Origin: Planctomycetaceae bacterium
GTDB taxonomy: Bacteria; Planctomycetota; Planctomycetia; Pirellulales; PALSA-1355
NCBI GenBank assembly: GCA_003153375.1
Contig: PLYM01000047.1
Coordinates: forward strand, 1 to 64,000
Direction: 5' to 3'
DNA length: 64,000 nucleotides
The notes under the pieces are model-generated. The model made no database searches. It had not been told where the DNA came from and saw only the letters and a program-made list of their open reading frames with translations. Below, in pieces: positions 29,042-36,303 of this stretch (positions within the stretch are counted from its first letter, which is position 1; each line of letters opens with the position of its first letter). The position numbers and the translations under genes were made by a program.

Positions 29042-31525
29042 TTACTGACCACGCTTCGCGCACCAGTCGATCCACATCCGGCGGTATACAGTTTCGAGAT
29101 TGCGGGTGAAGCCGACGAAATCGAGCAGCGGCGAGGCGGCCATTTGCGGCCGCAATTCAGCCCGCAATTGTGCCAACCGCTCGAGATCGGCGGCCATCGC
29201 GGCGGCGATTTGCACATATTCCGCCGCCGTCCGTGCAATCCACGCGTCGAGCCCCAGCGTGACAAGTCCGCTGCCACCGAATCGCGAGGCATAGCTGTCG
29301 CCCGACAACGTGACCATTGGCACGCCTTGCCACAGACAATCGCAGGTAGTCGTGTGCCCGTTGAAGGGAAACGGGTCGAGAGCGATGTCCAGCCGGTCGA
29401 TCAATTCGAGGTATCCGAGCCGCGGCAGGCGATTGACCAGCTCCAGCCGTTCGCTGTCGACGCCGTGGTTGGCAAAGGACCGCTCGAGATACACTCGCAG
29501 GGAGTCGGTCATGTCGGCACGCACCACCAAACGCGAATGGGGCACTCGGACCAGCAGCTTGGCCCAGGTCGTCAACACGGCCGGCGAGATCTTGTTGAAA
29601 TTGTTCACGGAACCAAAGGTGACGTAGCCCAGCGCCGAGGCCGGCAATCGAGTCACGGCCGGCGCATCGCTTGACGGCAAGTAGCAAAAGAAGCTGCGCG
29701 GCAGCCGCACGAGTTGCTCGGTGTACAGCGCGTCGGTCGTGCCCGGCGGGTCGCAGTAGTCGTCCGTCAGCCGATAGTCCATGGCCAACATGCCGGTGGT
29801 GTTCTGGTAGCCGATGTAGGTGACTTGCACGGGCGCCGGCTTGCGGGCGAAGGCCAACATGCGACTGCCGCCGCCGATGTGACCGTTGAGGTCGATCAGG
29901 ATATCGATCTGGTCGCGCCGCACGAGATCGCTCATTTGTTGATCGCTGAGCCAGGCTGTTTCGCGCCATTGGTCGGCATAACCTTGCAGGCGACGGGTCG
30001 TGGCATCGGCCTGCCGAACGTCGGAGTAGCAAAAGACCTCAAACTGCGCGTGGTCGTGTGATGCCAGGATGGGCTCGCTGAAGAAGTTGACCGCGTGGTC
30101 CTTGAAATTGGGCGTGACATAGCCAATTCGCAGCCGTCGCGTGGGCGTCCGCTCGTTCGTGTGCGGAGCACTGGCGGCGAACAACGGATCGGCATGTCGC
30201 CGAGCCCAAGTTCGATGTTCAACGGCGATCGATGCGGGATCCTCAGCCGGATGATAGTTCAAAAGATAGAGCAGGTTGCTGTGGAAGCCGCTATTGGAGG
30301 GTTCCAACTCGACTGAGCGTCGACCATGGACAACGGCTTCATCCAGCCGGCCGAGATATTGGAGCGATCCGCTCAGATTGCTCTCGGCGGCAGCATAGCG
30401 GGGATCGAGGGAGATGGCGCGCTCGAGGCACTCGATTCCTTCATCGCGCAGTCCCTGATCGCCCCAGGCAACGCCCATGTTGTTGTAGGCCTCGGCATAG
30501 TTGGGGTCGATGTGGACCGCGGCCTGAAAACTCGCGATCGCCGCATCGAAGCGGGCTTGCATCTGCAAGACGCTGCCCCGAGCCATGTGCAGTGACGGAT
30601 TGCGCGGATCGATTCGCAGCGCTTCGTCAAAGCATGCCAGCGCCTCGGTGAGTTGTCCTTGTTGTTGCAGCAACGTGCCCAGGTTATGTCGAGCGATGAC
30701 GATTTGGGGATCGATTCGTAGCGCCGCGCGATAGCTGGCAATCGCGTCCTCGAATTGCCCGAGCGCCAGGTAGGCTCCTCCAAGATTCGTATGGGCCGCG
30801 GCGCAGTCGGGTCTGACGCGGAGTGCGGCCAGGTAGTGGGCTACCGCGGCCTCAGACTTTCCCTGACCGTTGAGGATTGTGCCCAAATTGTTGTGCGCGT
30901 CGACATAATCGCGATCGCGCCGCAGGGCCTCCTGATAGCTCGTCGCCGCTTCGTCCAGTTTCTGCTGGGCGTGCAGCGCGTCGCCCAAGTTGAAATGAGC
31001 GACCGCTGATTCCGGCTCCGCGCGGAGGACGCGGCGAAAGCAGGTCTCGGCCTCGGCCAGCTTGCCTTGCTTGTGCAGGGCATGCCCCAATTGCGTGCGG
31101 GCCTCGTTGTCTTCTGGTTTTAGCTTGAGCGCCGTTCGCAACGAGTCGATCGCCCCGGCCAAATCTCCCTGGGCCCGAAAGGCGACACCCAGCATCCGCT
31201 GCACGTGTGCCATGTCGGGCTGCAGTTTGACCGCGGCCTGATAACAGGCAATCGCCTGGGTCAGATTGCCAAGACTCGCGTAAGCCACGCCCTGATTGGC
31301 GTGGTAGGCCGCTTGCATCCGGTCGGCGCGGATCGCCTGGGCAAAACATTCGACGGCCACCTGATAATTGCCGCCCTGCATGACGAGAATGCCCAGTTGG
31401 TGCAGCGTCGGCGCATGATCGGGCTCGGCATGCAGAATCTGCCGATAAATGTGTTCGGCTTCGGCCCATTGACCGGCCTGATGATGGCGCGTGCCACGGG
31501 CCAATGCTTCGTCGATCGTTACCAT
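29042..31525 (-). CDS. TPR-repeat O-GlcNAc transferase (SPINDLY/GT41-like), copy 2
   Basis: 827 aa, nearly the same length and domain plan as copy 1: about 12 TPR units followed by GT41. Marks include RLRIGYVTPNFKDHAVNFFS, DLNGHIGGG, QVTYIGYQNTTGMLAMDY, VNNFNKISPAVLTTWA, FNGHTTTCDCLWQGVPMVTL and GDSYASRFGGSGLVTLGLD. The frame is open to 31738, but that extension overlaps copy 3, so the ATG at 31525 (MVTIDEALARGTRHHQAGQW) is preferred; it aligns with the start of copy 1. Co-transcription is supported by the 34-base gap to copy 3. A tandem paralogue, so a different acceptor specificity through different TPR surfaces is plausible. Confidence 0.9.
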   Translation of the reverse strand: MVTIDEALARGTRHHQAGQWAEAEHIYRQILHAEPDHAPTLHQLGILVMQGGNYQVAVECFAQAIRADRMQAAYHANQGVAYASLGNLTQAIACYQAAVKLQPDMAHVQRMLGVAFRAQGDLAGAIDSLRTALKLKPEDNEARTQLGHALHKQGKLAEAETCFRRVLRAEPESAVAHFNLGDALHAQQKLDEAATSYQEALRRDRDYVDAHNNLGTILNGQGKSEAAVAHYLAALRVRPDCAAAHTNLGGAYLALGQFEDAIASYRAALRIDPQIVIARHNLGTLLQQQGQLTEALACFDEALRIDPRNPSLHMARGSVLQMQARFDAAIASFQAAVHIDPNYAEAYNNMGVAWGDQGLRDEGIECLERAISLDPRYAAAESNLSGSLQYLGRLDEAVVHGRRSVELEPSNSGFHSNLLYLLNYHPAEDPASIAVEHRTWARRHADPLFAASAPHTNERTPTRRLRIGYVTPNFKDHAVNFFSEPILASHDHAQFEVFCYSDVRQADATTRRLQGYADQWRETAWLSDQQMSDLVRRDQIDILIDLNGHIGGGSRMLAFARKPAPVQVTYIGYQNTTGMLAMDYRLTDDYCDPPGTTDALYTEQLVRLPRSFFCYLPSSDAPAVTRLPASALGYVTFGSVNNFNKISPAVLTTWAKLLVRVPHSRLVVRADMTDSLRVYLERSFANHGVDSERLELVNRLPRLGYLELIDRLDIALDPFPFNGHTTTCDCLWQGVPMVTLSGDSYASRFGGSGLVTLGLDAWIARTAAEYVQIAAAMAADLERLAQLRAELRPQMAASPLLDFVGFTRNLETVYRRMWIDWCAKRGQ

Positions 31526-31559
31526 GCCAGACTGATCCCGGCAGTCGAATGGGCCATTT

Positions 31560-33365
31560 TCAAGCTTCCGTCCCTCGTGTCGGTTCCAGGCACCAGTCAG
31601 TCCACATCCGTCGGTAGGCGGCTTCGAGCTTACGCGTGAAGCCAACGGCATCGAGCAGAATCGAGGCCCGCATTCTCTCGCGCAATTCGCCACGCAACCG
31701 CGCGAGCCGGTCGAGATCGGCCGCCAGGTGCCGGGCAATATCCAGATAACCCTCGCGCGTGTCGGCGATCAAGTCTTGCAGATCCAAATTCACGAGCGCG
31801 CTGCTGCCGAAACGCGAGGCGTAGGTCTGGCCGGCCAGCGAGACAACCGGCACGCCCTGCCAGAGGCAATCGCAGGTGGTCGTGTGGCCATTGAAGGGAA
31901 AGGGGTCCAAAGCAATATCAACGCGATTGATCAGCTTGAGGTACTCGGCTCGCGAACGACGCCCGGCCACCTCGATGCGGTCGGTGCTGACGCCCTGCCG
32001 CTCGAAGATCGAACGGATCTGATCGCGCACTTCCTGCGCTACACGCGCCTGCAGAATCAGCCGTGAACGCGGGACAGCGGCCAGAATTTGCGCCCAAGTG
32101 GTCAACACCTGCGGTGTGACCTTGAGATAGTTATTCAGCGACCCGAACGTGATCAGGCGGTTCGTCATCGCCGGCAGCGCGGTAACGGGCGGAGCGTCGG
32201 CCGAAGGCAGATAGGTGAAAAACGAACCGGGAATTCGCACCAGCCGCTCGGTGTGCAGTCGGTCGGTCGACCCGGGAGGATCCGACCAATCGTCCGTCAA
32301 GCGATAGTCCATGGCCAACATGCCAGTCGTGTTTTGATAGCCGATATAGGTCACCTGCACGGGGGCCGGTTTGCGGGCGAACACAAACAGCCGATGTTCG
32401 CTCAGGTGCCCTGTCAGGTCGACAAGGATGTCGATCCGGTCGTGGCGCACCAACTCGCTGGTCTGCTGGTCGCTCAACCCGGCGATCTCGCGCCAGTGGT
32501 CGGCATGTCCTTGCAGTCGCCGCGTCGTGGCGTCGCCTTCCGAGATCAGTGCGGAATTGTAGCAGAAGACTTCGACGGCCCGATGGTCGTGGGCGGCCAG
32601 AATCGGCTCCGTGAAGAAATTAACCGCGTGGGCCCGGAAATGAGGCGACACGTAGCCGACGCGTAGCCGGCGATCGGGCGTGCGATCGTTGAGATGCGTC
32701 GCAGCGCTTCGCGTGAGCGGATCGGCGTACTGGCGGGCCCAGTTGCGATGCTCCGTCGAAATGCTCTCGGGGTCGCACCCCGGATGAAAGTTCAGGGCGT
32801 AGAGCAGCAGGCTGGCGCATACGGCATGCTGGCCATCGAGTCGGATCGCGGCGCGAAATTGTTCGATGGCGGCATCGAGTTGACCTTGTCGCATCAGGCC
32901 GACGCCGTAGTTCGCGACGATGTCGGGATCGTGCGGAGCCAACTCCGACGCGCGGCGAAACTCGAATAAGGTCTCTTCGGTCCAGCCCGCCAGATTCAAG
33001 GTGTCGGCCAAGTTACAATGAGCCGCCGCGTAGTTTGGATCGAGTTCCACGGCGCGGCGAAAGGCCTGGATGGCCGCCGCGGATTGGCCCTCGGAGCGCA
33101 GGACACTGCCCAGGTGATTATGCGACTCTGCCAGATTGGGCTGCACGGCCAGTGCCACCAGGTGGCAGGCCTTGGCTTCGGCGAACCGCCGCTGGTCCCA
33201 CAGCAAGGTGCCGAGCTCATTGTGGGCTGCCACGAAGTCGGGCCGCAGGCGCACGACTTCGCGATAAGCCGCTTCGGCCTCGACCAAGGCGCCTTGCCCG
33301 CGGAGGGCGCGCGCCCGCTGATGCTCAGTCATGGCAAGATCGACAATTTCGGGCTCAACGGTCAT
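31560..33365 (-). CDS. TPR-repeat O-GlcNAc transferase (SPINDLY/GT41-like), copy 3, short TPR arm
   Basis: 601 aa. The GT41 domain is like copies 1 and 2 (RLRVGYVSPHFRAHAVNFFT; VDLTGHLSEHR; QVTYIGYQNTTGMLAMDY; LNNYLKVTPQVLTTWA; FNGHTTTCDCLWQGVPVVSL; YASRFGSSALVNLD), but the N-terminal arm holds only about five TPR units. GSSAL replaces the GGSGL of the other copies. The ATG at 33365 is selected because the longer frame overlaps the methyltransferase gene; it sits 40 bases after that stop. The reduced TPR arm suggests a smaller or different set of protein targets. Confidence 0.88.
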   Translation of the reverse strand: MTVEPEIVDLAMTEHQRARALRGQGALVEAEAAYREVVRLRPDFVAAHNELGTLLWDQRRFAEAKACHLVALAVQPNLAESHNHLGSVLRSEGQSAAAIQAFRRAVELDPNYAAAHCNLADTLNLAGWTEETLFEFRRASELAPHDPDIVANYGVGLMRQGQLDAAIEQFRAAIRLDGQHAVCASLLLYALNFHPGCDPESISTEHRNWARQYADPLTRSAATHLNDRTPDRRLRVGYVSPHFRAHAVNFFTEPILAAHDHRAVEVFCYNSALISEGDATTRRLQGHADHWREIAGLSDQQTSELVRHDRIDILVDLTGHLSEHRLFVFARKPAPVQVTYIGYQNTTGMLAMDYRLTDDWSDPPGSTDRLHTERLVRIPGSFFTYLPSADAPPVTALPAMTNRLITFGSLNNYLKVTPQVLTTWAQILAAVPRSRLILQARVAQEVRDQIRSIFERQGVSTDRIEVAGRRSRAEYLKLINRVDIALDPFPFNGHTTTCDCLWQGVPVVSLAGQTYASRFGSSALVNLDLQDLIADTREGYLDIARHLAADLDRLARLRGELRERMRASILLDAVGFTRKLEAAYRRMWTDWCLEPTRGTEA

Positions 33366-33405
33366 GAATTGGATCCGCCCAGCGGCGTCGAAGCTGTTAT
33401 CGCGG

Positions 33406-34167
33406 TCACTCGGGACGGGATCCGTCGATGCGGCCGACGCGCGCATTCAAGGGCCAGGTTACGGTCTGCACCGTTTCCAGTGCTCCCCAGGCCGCTGTCA
33501 GTTCAGCGCGAACCAGGTCGAGCGGGTCGAAGCCGCGGACTTCGTTGAAGCGCGCGACGCTCGACCATGTTCCAAGATAGCCGATCAAGTCGACCAGGTT
33601 CCAGCGGGCGGTCATCTCGATCCGGGGCGGTTGAATTTCGCCGAATGGAAAAGCGATCGTGTCGTAGCGCTGCTCGACTTGCCGGCGTTCCGGCGGCCAG
33701 TGTTCGCCTAGTATTTCAGCATACAACCGCCAGACGACCCGGTCGACGCTGGCCGAAACCGTGGCCAACCCATAACTCCACACAGCCAGCACGCCGCCCG
33801 GCCGGCAGACTCGCCGGACCTGGGCATAGAAACGGTCGCGATCGAACCAGTGCAGCGCCTGGGCCACCGTCACCAGGTCCACCGACGCGGTGGCCAGTGG
33901 ACAATCCTCGGCCGACGACACCAGGTAGCGAACTCGCGAACAGGCCTGGGCGTGAGCAATCTGTGAGGTGCTGGCGTCGGTGGCGATCACCTCGTCGAAG
34001 AACTCCGCCAATCCTGCCGCCGCCTGACCATTGCCCGTTCCGCAGTCCCACGCCAGTCCCCGCCGCTCAGTCAGGCCGGAGAGGAACTCGAACCACGCAT
34101 GCGGATAGCGGGGCCGAAATTGTGTGTACTGGTCTGCCTGTTTTGAGAAGTGATCTTTGAACGGCAC
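33406..34167 (-). CDS. Class I SAM-dependent methyltransferase (GTG start)
   Basis: 253 aa. The Rossmann-type methyltransferase_11 core shows motif I LAWDCGTGNGQAAAGLAEFF, motif II VIATDAS, motif III/IV VDLVTVAQALHWFD and a following VRRVCRPGGVLAVWSYG. The N-terminal DHFSKQADQYTQFRPRYP pattern is typical for one subfamily of small-molecule methyltransferases, and the GTG at 34167 is only three residues before it. The frame is open to 34275, but a perfect TATAAT at 34206-34201 lies downstream of that, ruling out the longer start if it is the promoter. First gene of the GT41 operon. Substrate unknown. Confidence 0.82.
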   Translation of the reverse strand: MPFKDHFSKQADQYTQFRPRYPHAWFEFLSGLTERRGLAWDCGTGNGQAAAGLAEFFDEVIATDASTSQIAHAQACSRVRYLVSSAEDCPLATASVDLVTVAQALHWFDRDRFYAQVRRVCRPGGVLAVWSYGLATVSASVDRVVWRLYAEILGEHWPPERRQVEQRYDTIAFPFGEIQPPRIEMTARWNLVDLIGYLGTWSSVARFNEVRGFDPLDLVRAELTAAWGALETVQTVTWPLNARVGRIDGSRPE

Positions 34168-34200
34168 GGCAATGGCCCTAGCGGTTGTGTTACTCAATCG

Positions 34201-34206
34201 ATTATA
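34201..34206 (-). promoter_or_regulatory. Consensus -10 box (TATAAT) for the methyltransferase-GT41 operon
   Basis: A perfect TATAAT is read on the minus strand, 33 bases ahead of the GTG start at 34167. The -35 region is GC-rich and poor, so the assignment rests on the -10 match and position. Confidence 0.55.
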
Positions 34207-34269
34207 CCGCACCGCCCGAATTGGGGTCGCGGGTCTGGCCGGCCGCTGGTTTCGTCGAGCGTTTTGTTT

Positions 34270-34297
34270 TTGCATTGATTCTTAACCCGTCTATAAC
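34270..34297 (+). promoter_or_regulatory. Sigma70-like promoter for the phosphodiesterase gene
   Basis: TTGCAT at 34270-34275, a 16-base spacer and TATAAC at 34292-34297. The inferred start near 34304 precedes the AGGAG (34350-34354) and the ATG at 34360. It is divergent from the methyltransferase promoter, about 65 bases apart. Confidence 0.5.
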
Positions 34298-34359
34298 AAT
34301 CCGGTCACGATGACCTGCTAAGCTAGGCGGGTTTGACGTGCTACCTCCAGGAGCTGCAA

Positions 34360-35757
34360 ATGATGTTTCTTGCCAATGCAATGATGCGGAGGATGTTTCG
34401 CGTCGCGGTCACCGTCCTGATCGGATTGCCGGCGGCGCGCTCGGCGACGGCGGCAGATACCCAGCGCACGGTTGTGATGGTCAGTGTCGACGGCCTGGCT
34501 GCATTTTATCGAGACGATCCGCAGGCCGAGATGCCGACGATTCGTGCGCTGGCCGATGCGGGCGCTTGGGGACGAATGAAAGCGTCGACTCCGACCGTGA
34601 CCTGGCCCAACCACACGACGCTCGTCACGGGCGTCAAGCCGGCCCGGCATGGCGTCGTGGGCAACGACTATTATGACCGCGATCAGCGGCGTCGCGTCGC
34701 ACTCATCTTGGATCCGGAGTTCGACAAGGAACAAATCATCAAAGTGCCCACGGTCTATGACGTCGCCAAGTCCAAGGGACTGACTACGGCCGCCGTGCGC
34801 TGGCCGGCTTCGCGAAACGCCAAATCCTTGGACTGGCAGATGCCCGAGGTGGGGTCGAACGAGTTGCTGCACAAATACACCACGACGGCGATCATCAAAG
34901 AGTGCCAGGCTGCGGGCGTGTGGGCGGATGGCGAGCCGACCAGCTCGGGAGGCCGTGACCTGTACATCGTCTCGGACGAAACGGCCACGCGGGTGTTCAA
35001 GCACATTCTCCACTCCCATCGTCCCAACCTGGCGCTGCTGCACGTGATTCATGTCGATCACACGGAGCACGTGAGCGGCCCACGATCGCCCGAGGCTTAT
35101 GCGGCGATTCGAGCGGCCGACGAGCAGGTGCGAGAAATCTGGGAACTGCTGAAGCGCGACTTCGCCGGCCAGGCGACGCTGGTCATCGTTTCGGACCACG
35201 GCTTTTCGCCCATCGAGCACACGATTCTGCCGAACGTGACGCTGCGCGACGCGGGCTTGGTCGAAGTGCAAGACAAGAACGTGACGGGCGGAGCCGTGCA
35301 CGTGGTCGTGCAAGGCGGCTCGGCCCTGGTCTATGTGCTCGACAGGCCCCGCCGAGCCGAAATCGTGGAGACAATCAAGCGGAAGTTCACCGGCTCGACG
35401 GGCATCGGCAAGGTGGTCGGGCCTGGACAGTTGCACGACCACGGAGTGGCCGAGCCGACTGACGATCCGCATGCACCGGACATGATTCTATTCGCCTCCG
35501 AGGGCTATGCCTTCGCCGAAACGGCCACTGGCACGGCAGCCATGATCGATGAATCCAAGCGGCGCGGAACTCATGGGCATGACGAGAACCTGCCGAACCT
35601 GCACGCCACGTTCGTCGCCTGGGGAGCCGGAATCAAGCCAGGAACTCAGTTGGGTCTGTTCGACAACACGGACGTCGCCCCCACGATTGCGGCGCTGTTG
35701 GGACTGTCGATGGGCGAGACGGATGGCAAGCCCCTGGCGGCTGCCCTAGAGAAGTAG
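34360..35757 (+). CDS. Secreted type I phosphodiesterase / nucleotide pyrophosphatase (alkaline-phosphatase superfamily)
   Basis: 465 aa. A signal peptide (about residues 1-32) ends in ARSATAA. The ENPP-like catalytic fold shows VVMVSVDGL (metal-binding D), STPTVTWPNHTTLVTG (nucleophile Thr in the TVTWPNH context), HVIHVDHTEH (metal ligands) and TLVIVSDHGF with a downstream GTHGH (remaining metal ligands). It hydrolyses phosphodiester or pyrophosphate bonds of an extracytoplasmic substrate. The ATG at 34360, preceded by AGGAG, is preferred over an upstream TTG. The stop overlaps the end of the convergent FixH-like gene by 12 bases. Confidence 0.9.
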   Translation: MMFLANAMMRRMFRVAVTVLIGLPAARSATAADTQRTVVMVSVDGLAAFYRDDPQAEMPTIRALADAGAWGRMKASTPTVTWPNHTTLVTGVKPARHGVVGNDYYDRDQRRRVALILDPEFDKEQIIKVPTVYDVAKSKGLTTAAVRWPASRNAKSLDWQMPEVGSNELLHKYTTTAIIKECQAAGVWADGEPTSSGGRDLYIVSDETATRVFKHILHSHRPNLALLHVIHVDHTEHVSGPRSPEAYAAIRAADEQVREIWELLKRDFAGQATLVIVSDHGFSPIEHTILPNVTLRDAGLVEVQDKNVTGGAVHVVVQGGSALVYVLDRPRRAEIVETIKRKFTGSTGIGKVVGPGQLHDHGVAEPTDDPHAPDMILFASEGYAFAETATGTAAMIDESKRRGTHGHDENLPNLHATFVAWGAGIKPGTQLGLFDNTDVAPTIAALLGLSMGETDGKPLAAALEK

Positions 35758-36276
35758 AGTCAGTCGACGGCGCCAAACCAGGTAGCGGTGCGTGCCGAAC
35801 AGCACGACCACGCCCAGTGGCCAGCCGAACCACGGCCATTCCGTCAGCCAAGGAGGCAAGGGCCCGGCGGCCTGCACGGCGAAGCGAACCGTCCCCTGCC
35901 CTTGCGGACCATCGCAGGCCACCGCGACGTCCCAGGTGCCCTCGGCGGAGATCTTCAACAGCGCGGCACGCAGCAGTTTATTCGTGGCGGCATCGACCGT
36001 GGCCCTGCCTTGGATCGATGTGCCTGAAGGATGGGCCGACGTGAGCGTCACGACCACTTCCGCGTCATTCACGCTCCGCCCCGTCTGGACGTCTTGGACG
36101 AGCACGCTGACATCAATCGGTCCGGCACGTAGCGGGTTGGGCGCGGTGAAGACAGAAACCTGATAGCCGCCCAACCTCTCGATGCAGCACAGAGTACCGC
36201 CATCGCCGCACGCACGCGTGCTCAGCATGCCCAACAGCAGGGTCGATAGAATCAAGATCGGGCAGCATGACCACAT
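35746..36276 (-). CDS. FixH/YtkA-like membrane protein of the respiratory operon
   Basis: 176 aa. An N-terminal signal or anchor helix is followed by an extracytoplasmic beta-sandwich domain (VSVFTAPNPLRAGPIDVSVLVQD; VVVTLTSAH; WDVAVACDGPQGQGTVRFAVQ) and a C-terminal transmembrane helix (WFGWPLGVVVLFGTHRYLVW). This topology and the beta-domain resemble FixH/CcoH and YtkA-like proteins, which are linked to copper handling or stability of heme-copper oxidases. It contains CGDGG and CC near the N-terminus. It is the last gene of the cox/bc operon, 27 bases after the CtaG-ferredoxin fusion. Functional assignment is by topology and context. Confidence 0.6.
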   Translation of the reverse strand: MWSCCPILILSTLLLGMLSTRACGDGGTLCCIERLGGYQVSVFTAPNPLRAGPIDVSVLVQDVQTGRSVNDAEVVVTLTSAHPSGTSIQGRATVDAATNKLLRAALLKISAEGTWDVAVACDGPQGQGTVRFAVQAAGPLPPWLTEWPWFGWPLGVVVLFGTHRYLVWRRRLTLLL

Positions 36277-36303
36277 AGTAAATCTTCTGGCGGAGAAACC
36301 CTG

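Noticed and set aside
31526-31738. N-terminal extension of GT41 copy 2
   Set aside because: Overlaps the end of copy 3 in another frame and has no TPR character; the ATG at 31525 aligns with copy 1.
34168-34275. N-terminal extension of the methyltransferase
   Set aside because: Contains a perfect minus-strand TATAAT and low-complexity residues; the conserved domain begins right after GTG 34167.
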